Below, piece after piece: positions 14,869 to 22,660 of a DNA stretch of 33,999 nucleotides. Each line of letters begins with the position of its first letter. Position 1 is the stretch's first letter. Origin of the DNA: JAXGQD01 sp964401615 (lineage in GTDB: Bacteria; Bacillota; Clostridia; Saccharofermentanales; Fastidiosipilaceae); NCBI GenBank assembly GCA_964401615.1, contig CAYNZF010000014.1:1-33999 (forward strand). The letters run 5' to 3'. Under the pieces are notes generated by a model. It saw only the letters and a list, made by a program, of their open reading frames with translations. It was not told the origin of the DNA and did not search any database. A program made the position numbers and the translations under genes.

Positions 14869-16197
14869 TTTTCGTTCGCTTCTCGACTTCTCACGCAAGG
14901 TAAGACGAATCGGAGTCCCGGCAAAACCGAAATTTTTACGGAACTGATTTTCCAGATATCGGTCATAAGAAAAGTGCAGCAGTTCTGTGGAGTTGACGAA
15001 GAGGATGAATTCCGGGGGCTGCACCGCGACCTGCGTCGCGTAGGCAATTTTCAATCTTTTGCCCTTATATTGAGGGGCAGGCACCATCGCCTGTATCTCA
15101 GCGATAAAATCATTGAGGGTACCGGTGGTGATACGTTTCCGAGCTTCAGCGTAAACTTCGTTGACGGCCTTGTACACATTCGTGCAGCGATGGCCCGTGA
15201 GTGCGGAAATGAAAATCACGGGCGCGTAATCCATGAACTGAAAACGCCCCAGTAGATCCAGCTTGAATTTCTCCTGAGTGCCGGTCTCTTTCTCAATCAA
15301 ATCCCATTTATTGACTACAAAAATCGATCCCTTGCCTGCGTTGTGGGCCAGACCCGCGACTTTAGTGTCTTGTTCGGTCACTCCGGTCTCTGCGTCGATC
15401 ATGATAAGGCAGACGTCCGCCCGTTCCACTGCCGCCACGGCGCGCATGATACTGTAGCGCTCAACTGAATCCGTAATGCGCGATTTTCGACGAAAACCGG
15501 CTGTATCAATGAACACATAACGTCCGAATGAATTTTCAACCACCGAATCCAGGGCATCTCTCGTCGTTCCTGCCATTTCTGAAACGATCGCGCGTTCTTC
15601 ACCGGCCAATCGATTGAATAAAGAGGATTTACCCGCATTCGGTTTCCCGATGATAGCAACCTTGATCCCTGTTTCTTCGTCGTCATCTTCATCGGTCTCG
15701 GGCAAAGCAGCCGCGATAGCGTCGAGCAAGTCACCCATCCCCAATCCGTGCAGCGATGAAACCGGAAACAAGTCACCCAGGCCCAGGTTATAGAACTCGA
15801 AGGCTTGTTCGGGCATACGTCCCGGATTATCGCATTTGTTAACGACCACGAAAACCGGCTTGGCGGCTTTACGCAGCATGTTGGCGATATCCTGGTCTGC
15901 TGCGGTCATGCCATCCTTGACATCCACCATAAATAAAACCACATCCGCGGTCTCAATCGCAATATCCGCCTGGATGCGCATCTGTTTAAGCAGGGGCAGG
16001 TCGTTGGCCGGCTCGATCCCGCCGGTGTCTATTAAGGTAAAGCGCTGCTGCAGCCATTCTACACGTGCATAAATTCTATCCCTGGTTACACCGGGTTGAT
16101 CGTCAACGATGGCAATTCTTTGTTTGGCGATGTAATTAAAAAAGCTCGATTTTCCTACGTTGGGCCGTCCGATGACTGCCACGACTGCATCTTTCAT
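14866..16197 (-). CDS. der: Ribosome biogenesis GTPase Der (EngA)
   Basis: Essential GTPase with two tandem G domains and a C-terminal KH-like domain, acting in 50S subunit assembly. G domain 1 has GRPNVGKSSFFN (from residue 9), DDQPGVTRDR, DTGGIEP and NKCD. G domain 2 has GKPNAGKSSLFNRL, SEMAGTTRDALDS, DTAGFRRK and NKWD. The KH end includes the RLKIAYATQVAVQPPEFILF segment. The open frame runs to 16224, but the ATG at 16197 with AAGGAGG 6 bases upstream fits the family start, giving 443 aa. It is first in the der-typA-mltG-U32 operon and is separated from rpmF by a terminator. No clear promoter was recognised in the 58 bases between. Confidence 0.97.
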   Translation of the reverse strand: MKDAVVAVIGRPNVGKSSFFNYIAKQRIAIVDDQPGVTRDRIYARVEWLQQRFTLIDTGGIEPANDLPLLKQMRIQADIAIETADVVLFMVDVKDGMTAADQDIANMLRKAAKPVFVVVNKCDNPGRMPEQAFEFYNLGLGDLFPVSSLHGLGMGDLLDAIAAALPETDEDDDEETGIKVAIIGKPNAGKSSLFNRLAGEERAIVSEMAGTTRDALDSVVENSFGRYVFIDTAGFRRKSRITDSVERYSIMRAVAAVERADVCLIMIDAETGVTEQDTKVAGLAHNAGKGSIFVVNKWDLIEKETGTQEKFKLDLLGRFQFMDYAPVIFISALTGHRCTNVYKAVNEVYAEARKRITTGTLNDFIAEIQAMVPAPQYKGKRLKIAYATQVAVQPPEFILFVNSTELLHFSYDRYLENQFRKNFGFAGTPIRLTLREKSRSERK

Positions 16198-16255
16198 ATA
16201 GCGCCTCCTTCCCTGTTTGTGCACGACATGTCCAGCTGCCGTAATATTGTTGAAT

Positions 16256-16290
16256 CATGAAAAAGCAGCGAGTTGTACAATCCCGCTGCT
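16256..16290 (-). terminator. Terminator after rpmF
   Basis: A 7-bp stem (16284-16290 with 16264-16270, AGCAGCG/CGCTGCT) whose 13-base loop contains a small TTGTACAA palindrome. Five T follow on the minus strand. It isolates the yceD-rpmF unit from der. Confidence 0.75.
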
Positions 16291-16348
16291 CCGGAAGCAC
16301 AGATCTGAAGGATCATTTCTGTACTTCGTTTCACCCTATTGTGGTGGA

Positions 16349-16534
16349 TTATTTCGCCTCATCGACTGCAATAACCGATTTACCGTCGTAGTAACCGCAT
16401 GATTTACACACACGGTGTGACATTCTAAGGGTGTGGCACTGCGGGCATTCGCTCAAATTCGGTACAGTTAATTTCCAATTGGAACGATGTCTGCGTGAAC
16501 GCATTTTAGACCATCTGCTCTTGGGTGTTGCCAT
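16349..16534 (-). CDS. rpmF: 50S ribosomal protein L32
   Basis: Small large-subunit protein near the peptidyl-transferase exit region. At 61 aa it shows the family pattern: basic N-terminus MATPKSRWSKMRSRRHR, then SNWKLTVPNL, and a zinc ribbon of CPQC (30-33) and CKSC (43-46) before GYYDGKSV. All four cysteines are kept, so this is the zinc-binding paralogue form. GGAGGAG precedes the ATG. It follows yceD by 45 bases, the standard arrangement, and ends in a terminator. The plsX gene often found next in Firmicutes is absent; der follows instead. Confidence 0.97.
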   Translation of the reverse strand: MATPKSRWSKMRSRRHRSNWKLTVPNLSECPQCHTLRMSHRVCKSCGYYDGKSVIAVDEAK

Positions 16535-16579
16535 CTCGTATCTCCTCCGTCCATCCTCTGTAGAAGCGCATTCGTGGCT

Positions 16580-17113
16580 TCACAGTAGTTTCTCTAGTTT
16601 GGCAAAAGGATGCTCTTCATCCTCTGCTGTTTCCACATTGCAGCTGCAGTGCTGCTCGTTTAAATCTTGTCCACATTGCGGGCAAAGTCCTGCACAGTCC
16701 AGACGACACAAAACTTTTGTCGGAACGACTGCGATCAGGCGTTTCAACAAAAGATCCAGCACGTCCACATGATCCCCCGTGTAGAGCGCAAAATCGTCTT
16801 CTTCTCGTCCGTAAGAACTCTCATTCCAGAGGTCCAGATTACGTTCAGGAACAAAATAATCATCCACTTCACTGCTCAAGAGCAGCTCACAGGGCGTTAA
16901 ACAACGGTCACAAGGAACCTCGGCGCCAACAACCGCTGTTCCGTCAAGCTTCAGAAAACCGTTTTCCAAATGCTTGAGCTGTCCGTCAAAATGTAATTCC
17001 CCCTTGGCGCAGATACCCGGGAAAAATTCACCGACTTCTGTGTCAGGGATGGTCAGCTTGAGGGGCATGTCCTGGTCTTTCCGCCGAATCAGCGATTTTA
17101 CGGATATTAACAT
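16580..17113 (-). CDS. yceD: YceD family (DUF177) protein
   Basis: DUF177/YceD proteins are almost always encoded just before L32 and have been tied to 23S rRNA accumulation in plants and bacteria; the biochemical role is unclear. Seen here are the PCDRCLTPCEL cysteine motif (Cys68, Cys71 and Cys75), a GDHVDVLDLLLKRLIAVVPTK segment and the C-terminal LCRLDCAGLCPQCGQDLN knuckle followed by a Cys-Ser-Cys. The six or more paired cysteines suggest zinc binding. The frame also opens at 17140. The ATG at 17113 is chosen because GAGGAGG lies 6 bases upstream. A consensus promoter lies directly before it, so yceD-rpmF is a ribosomal-type transcription unit. Confidence 0.93.
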   Translation of the reverse strand: MLISVKSLIRRKDQDMPLKLTIPDTEVGEFFPGICAKGELHFDGQLKHLENGFLKLDGTAVVGAEVPCDRCLTPCELLLSSEVDDYFVPERNLDLWNESSYGREEDDFALYTGDHVDVLDLLLKRLIAVVPTKVLCRLDCAGLCPQCGQDLNEQHCSCNVETAEDEEHPFAKLEKLL

Positions 17114-17139
17114 GATGAGCCTCCTCAAATACGTCAGCA

Positions 17140-17168
17140 ATTATCACTTATTGCCGCGATTTTGTCAA
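17140..17168 (-). promoter_or_regulatory. yceD-rpmF promoter
   Basis: The minus strand carries a perfect -35 TTGACA (17163-17168), an exact 17-base spacer and GATAAT (17140-17145). The start is predicted near 17133, 20 bases before the yceD ATG. It is the best housekeeping-sigma promoter in the window. Confidence 0.85.
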
Positions 17169-17226
17169 ACACATTGAAAAGCTGAGCTTTTGTAGTCCAT
17201 TGTCGAGCAAAAATGCTTCCTTCGCG

Positions 17227-17265
17227 AAAATTCAGGGAATTTGTATACAAATTACGGAACCTGAA
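17227..17265 (-). terminator. Possible terminator after the DUF4037 gene, built on a 16-bp palindrome
   Basis: Outer arms TTCAGG (17260-17265) and CCTGAA (17231-17236) enclose a perfect 16-bp palindrome AATTTGTATACAAATT (17238-17253), and TTTT follows on the minus strand. The asymmetric inner bulge and AT-rich stem are unusual. The palindrome alone could instead be a protein site. Confidence 0.4.
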
Positions 17266-17313
17266 CCTGCCGGGATAAAGCTCTTTCCGGCTGATGATCG
17301 GAGTTCGGCTCAG

Positions 17314-18276
17314 CTAGCCCAGCATCAGCGGTAAGGCGCGAATCGTCGCGTCCGTGATTCCGGATTGTACACGGGCAGCCTGATGCGGCAAAAAGTCACT
17401 GCTCTGGTCGCTGATATTTTGTGTTTGCAGTCTGGTGACCAGCGCGGCGCACAAAAATTCGATTTTTTTCACGAGGGCCGCCTCAGCGGTGAGCTCCGTT
17501 TGGCTCAATTCCAGTAAATAGGCGTACTCTTCACCCCAGTTTGACAGCTCTGACATGCTGCGTGCAGCCCACTTGTAATAGGGCCGGTATTTGAATTCAA
17601 GCAAATGTGCACAGGAGATGTAATTCTGAATAAATTCGTCGACGGCATGTCTGGCGCCGATCCAGTCTTGGCGCTTGATACAGCGCGGAACATTGTATTG
17701 ACCGCTTTGGCCGATCAGTACGAGACGAGCAGCCAGTTTTTTCAGTCTGATGTCTTCCGGATAAAAGCCTTGCAGCCGGGTTCTGATTGCAGTGAACAGG
17801 CCGGCTTGATCCGCGAAAACTTTTCCGTTGGTCGCCGCAGCCAAGGCGCTTTCAGGGATATTCAGCCAGGCGGTCAGCGTCTCAGGCGCGTCAGGCCTGC
17901 CGATCAGGCGTTTATAGAAAGCCTGGATGGAACAGGGGCCGGTCCTCTCCCGTGCTTCCGGCATCACCAGCCGCTCAAAACCTTCGAAGAGCTGCGGAAG
18001 AAGCGCGTAACGAGCCCGAAGTCCAGCCGGATCAATAAGCGGATCCATCTCGTCATACCAGACCGAAAAAGCCGGGCCCCAATCGTGATCACGGGAAAAC
18101 TCATCGTCATAAGCAAAACAATCCGAGCCTTCACCGGCCAGACCGAAGGCCAGCCTGGAAAACAGGTCCTCGCCGGCAGCTGAGCGCAGCGCTTCGAAAA
18201 CAGGACGGCCCAGCGTTTCAAAATAACGTCGGCACAGGCCTAGACCGATCCCCTCCATCCGCAGGACCTCACTCAC
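17314..18276 (-). CDS. DUF4037 domain protein, nucleotidyltransferase-like
   Basis: I recognise the DUF4037 pattern GEGSDCFAYDDEFSRDHDWG near residues 48-67. Its Gly50-Ser51 followed 11 residues later by Asp63-His64-Asp65 fits the hG[GS]-x(9-13)-Dh[DE] signature of the nucleotidyltransferase fold. That suggests transfer of a nucleotide to an unknown target, or a decayed relative. The C-terminal two thirds is helical, with Trp- and Tyr-rich parts (YRPYYKWAARSMSELSNW). It is the last gene of the ddl operon. The GTG at 18276 overlaps the end of the TPR gene by 8 bases. An in-frame ATG at 18258, with GTGAGG upstream, is an equally good start and fits the family N-terminus. No signal peptide or membrane helix is seen. 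Confidence 0.8.
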   Translation of the reverse strand: MSEVLRMEGIGLGLCRRYFETLGRPVFEALRSAAGEDLFSRLAFGLAGEGSDCFAYDDEFSRDHDWGPAFSVWYDEMDPLIDPAGLRARYALLPQLFEGFERLVMPEARERTGPCSIQAFYKRLIGRPDAPETLTAWLNIPESALAAATNGKVFADQAGLFTAIRTRLQGFYPEDIRLKKLAARLVLIGQSGQYNVPRCIKRQDWIGARHAVDEFIQNYISCAHLLEFKYRPYYKWAARSMSELSNWGEEYAYLLELSQTELTAEAALVKKIEFLCAALVTRLQTQNISDQSSDFLPHQAARVQSGITDATIRALPLMLG

Positions 18277-19120
18277 AAACGGCTTCGCTTCCGGCTGCTT
18301 TATTCAATTTACATGCACCCGGTCCGAAGCGCTCCAGCAGAATCGCGATGTTTTTTTGCATTAATTGATATTCATGACTCTCGCCATAATGGGCCTTGAT
18401 GATCTCTGCGGCTGCTTGATAGGAAAGAATGGCTTCCGCATCGCCTGCGGCCGCCTGCAGGCTGCCTTGTGCGGCCAGGAGTGCGGCCTGATGATAATCA
18501 CCGGGGAAATGGGTGGTAAAAGTTGCCTCGGCCTTGTCCAAAAGCTCAAGTGCCCGCTCGCGTTCACCGATTTTGTTCAGCAGCAAAGCCAGATTCGTTT
18601 CCGAAATGGCGACGGGCAGCAATAAACCACGTGACTTAAGCTGTTCGAGCGCCGTCACGAGATAAGCAATGGCTGTAGCGGTCTGATCAAGACTCTCATA
18701 CACGAGGGCCAAATTGTTAAATGCGCTTGCATATCCATATTCATCAAATCCGTCCATGCCTGCGTACAGGTCCATGGCTTTCTGAAAAACCTGCAAGGCG
18801 TCGTCTGTCCGCCCGGCCATACGATAGCTGCCACCTAAATTATTGTAAGTTATGGCCAATTCTTCCCGATGTTCGCCCTCAAGTCCGCTGAGCAGTTCTA
18901 TCGCCCGGAGAAATTCACGCTCCGAAAGCTCAAAGCGGCCCAGCCCGCGGTAAAGTGAGCCCAATTCATTATGTGCCCAGATCAAGAGATCGGTATCGTT
19001 GGCCAAGTCTGCCTGTGCCTGACCCTCTTTGAGTTTATCAAGCAAATACTGCTCGACTTTTTCCGGCCGGCCTGTACCGTATTGCCGGTCCAATTCTTGA
19101 TATAGGCTTGTTGTATCCAT
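18269..19120 (-). CDS. Tetratricopeptide repeat protein
   Basis: Soluble 283-aa helical-repeat protein. Between about residues 45 and 215 there are four or five TPR units, recognisable by segments such as WAHNELGSLYRGLGRFELSE, AITYNNLGGSYRMAGRTDDA, ASAFNNLALVYESLDQTATA and ETNLALLLNKIGERERALEL. TPR arrays bind partner proteins; the obvious candidates are the flanking DUF4125 and DUF4037 proteins, with which it is tightly packed (3-base gap upstream, overlap downstream). GAGG lies 9 bases before the ATG. A specific role cannot be read from the sequence. Similar tandem-repeat proteins sit next to DUF4125/DUF4037 genes in other gut Firmicutes, to my knowledge, which suggests a conserved module. 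Confidence 0.85.
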   Translation of the reverse strand: MDTTSLYQELDRQYGTGRPEKVEQYLLDKLKEGQAQADLANDTDLLIWAHNELGSLYRGLGRFELSEREFLRAIELLSGLEGEHREELAITYNNLGGSYRMAGRTDDALQVFQKAMDLYAGMDGFDEYGYASAFNNLALVYESLDQTATAIAYLVTALEQLKSRGLLLPVAISETNLALLLNKIGERERALELLDKAEATFTTHFPGDYHQAALLAAQGSLQAAAGDAEAILSYQAAAEIIKAHYGESHEYQLMQKNIAILLERFGPGACKLNKAAGSEAVCE

Positions 19121-19123
19121 TGT

Positions 19124-19714
19124 TCAGGTCCTCTTCGATTTTTCCTGCAGCGCGCGGATGTGGCGGGAATTTTCCGCGAGCAGATTTTTGCCCTCATTCA
19201 GGCAAGACTGCACATGCGCTCGCATCAGACGCAGAGTTTGCAGCGAATAGGTGGCCAGTTCACCCCTCAAGTAAGTCTCAAAGGAAGTGGTGTATGCATT
19301 GTCTTCTGATCGATGTATCGGTCTGCGGCCCGCCAGCCGGGGCTGCTGTTTAATCAGGTCCTCGTTCCAGTTCACGTAAATCGGCACGATTTCTTCGATT
19401 AAATGCATTTTGGAGACGTCGATGGCCGGCAATAAGTCTTTGATTTCGGCAAAAGCGTCCGGGTCGGTCGATGCCATCATGTAGGCATATTTTTCAGTCA
19501 GCAAGTTGCGTCGTTCGGCCTGCGCCACAAGCAGGTCCAAACGGTAGGACTCAAGCATGGACTCGGTCCAGGTCAAAAATTGAGCGCAGCGAAAGCGCAC
19601 AAAATTTAGTTTGTCATCTTGGCAATCTGCGCGGCCGCCCTCGTTTTGAACGTCTTGAAACATCCTCCATTCAGGGAGGACAAGTTCGCTTTCGATTTTC
19701 GCTTCCGTCCACAT
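19124..19714 (-). CDS. DUF4125 family protein
   Basis: This 196-aa protein carries the DUF4125 hallmark NEGGRADCQDDKLNF followed by RCAQFLTWTESMLESY. The pattern of Glu, Asp and Cys residues (NEGGRAxCQDD) could be catalytic or metal-binding, but no biochemical role is established to my knowledge. It continues with mixed helices (LLAQAERR-type charged segments) and ends in a basic helix. No membrane or secretion signal is seen. AAAGGA lies 9 bases before the ATG. It is followed after 3 bases by the TPR gene and then by the DUF4037 gene. The three are presumably translated together and act together. Confidence 0.82.
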   Translation of the reverse strand: MWTEAKIESELVLPEWRMFQDVQNEGGRADCQDDKLNFVRFRCAQFLTWTESMLESYRLDLLVAQAERRNLLTEKYAYMMASTDPDAFAEIKDLLPAIDVSKMHLIEEIVPIYVNWNEDLIKQQPRLAGRRPIHRSEDNAYTTSFETYLRGELATYSLQTLRLMRAHVQSCLNEGKNLLAENSRHIRALQEKSKRT

Positions 19715-19772
19715 TTACAGATTTCCTTTTGCGTATATCGGGCTTACATAAAAATCGCTGATCCGGAGGCGG

Positions 19773-20405
19773 CTAAATCAACTTTTCGGAATCCAAAAAA
19801 GAAAACTGCAGCTCTAAATTCGTGTTGAGTTCGACCTGTAAACTGGCATCGATGTTGTAGCTCAATTTAAACACACCGCCCCGGGCAGTCAAACGAAACT
19901 CAACGTTGTTGGTGTACAAGCCCAGGTTCAGGTGTCCGAAAGGCGTCGCGTAATGGGTAATATCACGTTTTCCTTCGATGAAGTTCATGCGCAGGCGCTG
20001 ATCGCCCGTTCGCATCAAACGCGCGCTGCCGTCAGGTAAATAGACCAGCGTCGTGCTCGTCTCACCGATACCGGTCTCCGAGGTTTCACGGTACACGATG
20101 TAATGACTGCCGTTTTTCATATAGTACTTGCCCTGGGTCGTTACGGTGACTTCATCCGGATTGCTCAGCGAATCCCATTGGCGGCCTTTGATTCTTATCA
20201 AAATCGGACGGCCCGGACCTTTGGTGCTGGGGCGCAGCTGTGCTTCCAACTCGGCGGCACGCAACTTTTCGCCCTCTTTGGCCGCTTTCAGCATCTGCCT
20301 CGAAAGTTCCGTTTTGGCGTAATTATCAGTTTTGTCATCAAAATATTTTTCAAGCTGCTCTTTGGTCATCTGATCCCAATTCGCCGGCTTTTTCTTATCA
20401 TCCAT
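19773..20405 (-). CDS. DUF1934 (YwiB-like) beta-barrel protein
   Basis: The segment from about residue 65 to the end fits DUF1934, a lipocalin-like small barrel: ILIRIKGRQWDS, TVTTQGKYYMKNGSHYIVYRE, TSTTLVYLPDG, ARLMRTGDQRLRMNFIEGKR and THYATPFGHLNLGLYTNN. Residues 1-60 are an extra charged helical leader (KKPANWDQMTKEQLEKYFDD) not found in the basic family. The function of the family is unknown; its fold suggests binding of a small hydrophobic ligand or cell-envelope role. It starts 20 bases after ddl, with a weak purine-rich ribosome binding site, and probably depends on the ddl transcript. Confidence 0.8.
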   Translation of the reverse strand: MDDKKKPANWDQMTKEQLEKYFDDKTDNYAKTELSRQMLKAAKEGEKLRAAELEAQLRPSTKGPGRPILIRIKGRQWDSLSNPDEVTVTTQGKYYMKNGSHYIVYRETSETGIGETSTTLVYLPDGSARLMRTGDQRLRMNFIEGKRDITHYATPFGHLNLGLYTNNVEFRLTARGGVFKLSYNIDASLQVELNTNLELQFSFLDSEKLI

Positions 20406-20425
20406 TTTTTACTCTCTTTTTTACT

Positions 20426-21538
20426 TCACTTCAGCGCGGTGCTGCGCTCTTTGTTTTTATGTTCTTCCAGCGCCAGATGGCACAATCTCAGCAGCAATTC
20501 CGGAAGGCTGATCCCCTCATGCGCAAAAGCCTGCGGGAACAGTGATATGGCCGTAAAACCGGGCAAATTGTTGATTTCGTTGAAATAAAAGCGTCCATTT
20601 TCTTTGTGTTTGAAAAAGTCGACTCTCGCCAGACCTCTGCAGCCTAAAGCTTTATAAACTTGAATCGCCAGGGCTCTGAGGGTGCGCGCGTCATTCTCCT
20701 CCAGATCAGCCGGCATTTTTACAACCGCACCATCGTCACTGAGATATTTGTTCTCGTAATCATAATAGGCGCCATCCGCCTGCACCGCAACTTCACCAAC
20801 GGAAGCCGCAAAAAGTGTGTGGTTACCCATCACGGCCACTTCCAACTCTCGTGCGGGCACGAACTCTTCCACCAAAATATAAAAATCAAATTTAGCCGCA
20901 TTTTCCAGAGCAGTCTTCAGCTCATCCGCGTTGGAAGCTTTAGCCGTACCAATCGAAGAGCCCCCATTGGCCGGTTTGACAAAACAGGGATAGCCCAGCT
21001 CCCGTTCGATGTAATTGATTTCAAAATCGATATCATCGGTGATGCGGTCACGGTAACTTTCAACATAACGAGCCTGCGGAATATTACTCAAGCCCACGAC
21101 TTTTTTACTCATGATTTTATTCATGCTGATTGCGGAAGCCATCACGCCTGAGCCGACATAAGGCAGACCGCTGAGTTCCAGCAGACCCTGCAGCACACCG
21201 TCCTCGCAGTTGACTCCATGTACAGCGGGAAAGACGACGTCGATGCTCGATCCGGCCAAAGACTCCAGGAAGCCTCTCACACTGAAACCCGTTTGCGGGT
21301 CAAGCAGCGCGTAAGCCTTCCTGTTTTTTAAATCTTCCCGAACCAACGCTTCCCAGTCAGGGTCGGTAATGCTTTCATCCTCAATGGCAAAAGGCAGCCA
21401 GACACCGTCTCTGGTCACACCCACGATGTAGGGCGTCAAAGCTGCTGCACGTAAGCCTTTCACAATATTCAAGGCTGAGCGCTGTGAAATTTCATGTTCG
21501 GTGGATACACCACCAAAAATCACCAATATGTCTTTCAT
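20426..21538 (-). CDS. ddl: D-alanine--D-alanine ligase
   Basis: ATP-grasp ligase making the D-Ala-D-Ala end of the peptidoglycan stem peptide. Seen are ILVIFGGVSTEHEIS at the N-terminus, FPAVHGVNCEDGVLQGLLE, the ATP-grasp loop YPCFVKPANGGSSIGTAK, the omega-loop YYDYENKYLSDDG and the metal site FNEINNLPGFTAIS. The Tyr after Lys in ENKY is the D-Ala type; D-lactate (VanA-type) ligases differ here, so vancomycin resistance is not indicated. At 370 aa the length is normal. AGGAAAG lies about 7 bases before the ATG. It heads the operon ddl, DUF1934, DUF4125, TPR, DUF4037. A 13-bp-arm hairpin lies 38-70 bases upstream. Confidence 0.96.
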   Translation of the reverse strand: MKDILVIFGGVSTEHEISQRSALNIVKGLRAAALTPYIVGVTRDGVWLPFAIEDESITDPDWEALVREDLKNRKAYALLDPQTGFSVRGFLESLAGSSIDVVFPAVHGVNCEDGVLQGLLELSGLPYVGSGVMASAISMNKIMSKKVVGLSNIPQARYVESYRDRITDDIDFEINYIERELGYPCFVKPANGGSSIGTAKASNADELKTALENAAKFDFYILVEEFVPARELEVAVMGNHTLFAASVGEVAVQADGAYYDYENKYLSDDGAVVKMPADLEENDARTLRALAIQVYKALGCRGLARVDFFKHKENGRFYFNEINNLPGFTAISLFPQAFAHEGISLPELLLRLCHLALEEHKNKERSTALK

Positions 21539-21575
21539 CTTGTACTTTCCTACTTTACGTCCTGCTGAATATGGA

Positions 21576-21608
21576 ACAGTGAACAGTTTACGGACAACTG
21601 TTCACTGT
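21576..21608. promoter_or_regulatory. Long perfect inverted repeat upstream of ddl
   Basis: Perfect 13-bp arms (21576-21588 and 21596-21608) around a 7-base loop. Each arm is built from near-tandem copies of the heptamer GAACAGT. No T run follows on either strand, so it is not a standard terminator. It lies between the coiled-coil gene and ddl and may be an operator or an mRNA processing element. Confidence 0.55.
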
Positions 21609-21657
21609 CGATGCTTCATTATGACATGCGTTTATTAAGACCGCTTTGGCCGGATCT

Positions 21658-22137
21658 TTACTCCAGCTCTTTTTTGTTTTTCTGAATCATGAGCAGCATG
21701 CCGGTCAATTGTTCTTCCAGTTCGGTCAAACGCTTGTCCGCGTAATCCAGAGAGCCGTTACGGATCTGTTGAGCCGAAGCGTTCGCGGATTGGATGGTCT
21801 GGGCAGCCAATTCCTTGGCCTTTAAGGTAATGCCGTGCTCGTCGATCATGGTCGCGACGCGCTGCTCGGTTTTTCTTAAAATCATTTCCGCCTCTTTACG
21901 TGCTTCAGAAATAATTTGGTTGCTGTTGTCGAGGAGCCAGTGTGCTTGTTTGATTTCGAGCGGCAGATTGTCGCGCAGCATGCCGACCAAAATCAACATT
22001 TCTTCACGATCCACCATGCAATTCGATGTAAAGGGAACACTCTTCGCTTGTAAAACGAGCGTCTCCATCTGTTCAATCAGATCTTTTACGTCGTTGTCGA
22101 TAATCTTTGAGCTTTCCTTCTTATCGTTTTCTGCCAT
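21658..22137 (-). CDS. Coiled-coil protein of unknown function (ATP synthase B / DivIVA-like)
   Basis: I do not recognise a defined family beyond the ATPase/F0-B-like or DivIVA-like annotations common for this gene next to coaD in Clostridia. It is 159 aa, acidic and helical. Residues about 10-60 contain a conserved-looking DVKDLIEQMETLVLQAKSVP segment and VDREEMLILVGMLRDNLP. From about 62 to 150 a continuous coiled coil runs (EARKEAEMILRKTEQRVATM, KAKELAAQTIQSANASAQQI). No membrane segment is present. GGGAGGG lies 7 bases before the ATG. It follows coaD by 15 bases. A structural role at the membrane or septum is a guess. Confidence 0.7.
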   Translation of the reverse strand: MAENDKKESSKIIDNDVKDLIEQMETLVLQAKSVPFTSNCMVDREEMLILVGMLRDNLPLEIKQAHWLLDNSNQIISEARKEAEMILRKTEQRVATMIDEHGITLKAKELAAQTIQSANASAQQIRNGSLDYADKRLTELEEQLTGMLLMIQKNKKELE

Positions 22138-22152
22138 AACTGTACCCTCCCG

Positions 22153-22635
22153 TTATTTCACACGCATGCGTCGTGCAACATACTCACTGATCTCTTCCGG
22201 TACCATTCCGCTGATGTCCCCCCCAAAGGAAGCCACTTCACGGACGATTGACGAAGAGGTGAAGGCTAAATCCATTCTGCACGGCAAAAGAATCGCCTCG
22301 AACCCTTTATAAAGCAGCTTATTCGCAGTTGCCATCTCGGATTCAAAGCGAAAATCCGACTCGGAACGTAAACCACGCACAACCGCATCGGCTTGCTTTT
22401 GCTTGAATAAATCCACCAAAAGTCCATCGTGGGCGATGACTTCGACATTTGGCAAATCCACTAAACATTTTTTAATCATGTCCAGGCGTTCTTCCGTTGA
22501 AAAGAAACAACCCTTGTTGGCGTTGACCGACAAGGAAACGTAGAGCTTGTCACAGAGCTTCGCGGCCCGGCGAGCGATATCCACGTGTCCTTTTGTGAAA
22601 GGATCAAAGCTGCCCGGGTAGATTAGAATTTTCAT
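22153..22635 (-). CDS. coaD: Phosphopantetheine adenylyltransferase
   Basis: Penultimate step of CoA synthesis: 4'-phosphopantetheine plus ATP gives dephospho-CoA and pyrophosphate. The cytidylyltransferase-like fold is shown by YPGSFDPFTKGHVDIARRA (TxGH with His17), VNANKGCFFSTEERL, VVRGLRSESDFRFE and the C-terminal SSSIVREVA loop. At 160 aa it is standard length. GAGG lies 7 bases before the ATG. It lies 48 bases after rsmD, a common pairing, but a terminator hairpin sits between the two. The -10-like TATAAT overlapping its own start codon cannot drive a full-length transcript, so the coaD promoter is unclear. Confidence 0.96.
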   Translation of the reverse strand: MKILIYPGSFDPFTKGHVDIARRAAKLCDKLYVSLSVNANKGCFFSTEERLDMIKKCLVDLPNVEVIAHDGLLVDLFKQKQADAVVRGLRSESDFRFESEMATANKLLYKGFEAILLPCRMDLAFTSSSIVREVASFGGDISGMVPEEISEYVARRMRVK

Positions 22636-22660
22636 TATATAACCTCATTATCTCAAACAC

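Noticed and set aside
20426..21538. Vancomycin-resistance type D-Ala-D-Lac ligase
   Set aside because: The omega-loop keeps the Lys-Tyr pair (ENKY) of D-Ala-D-Ala ligases and no vanH/vanX-like genes flank it.
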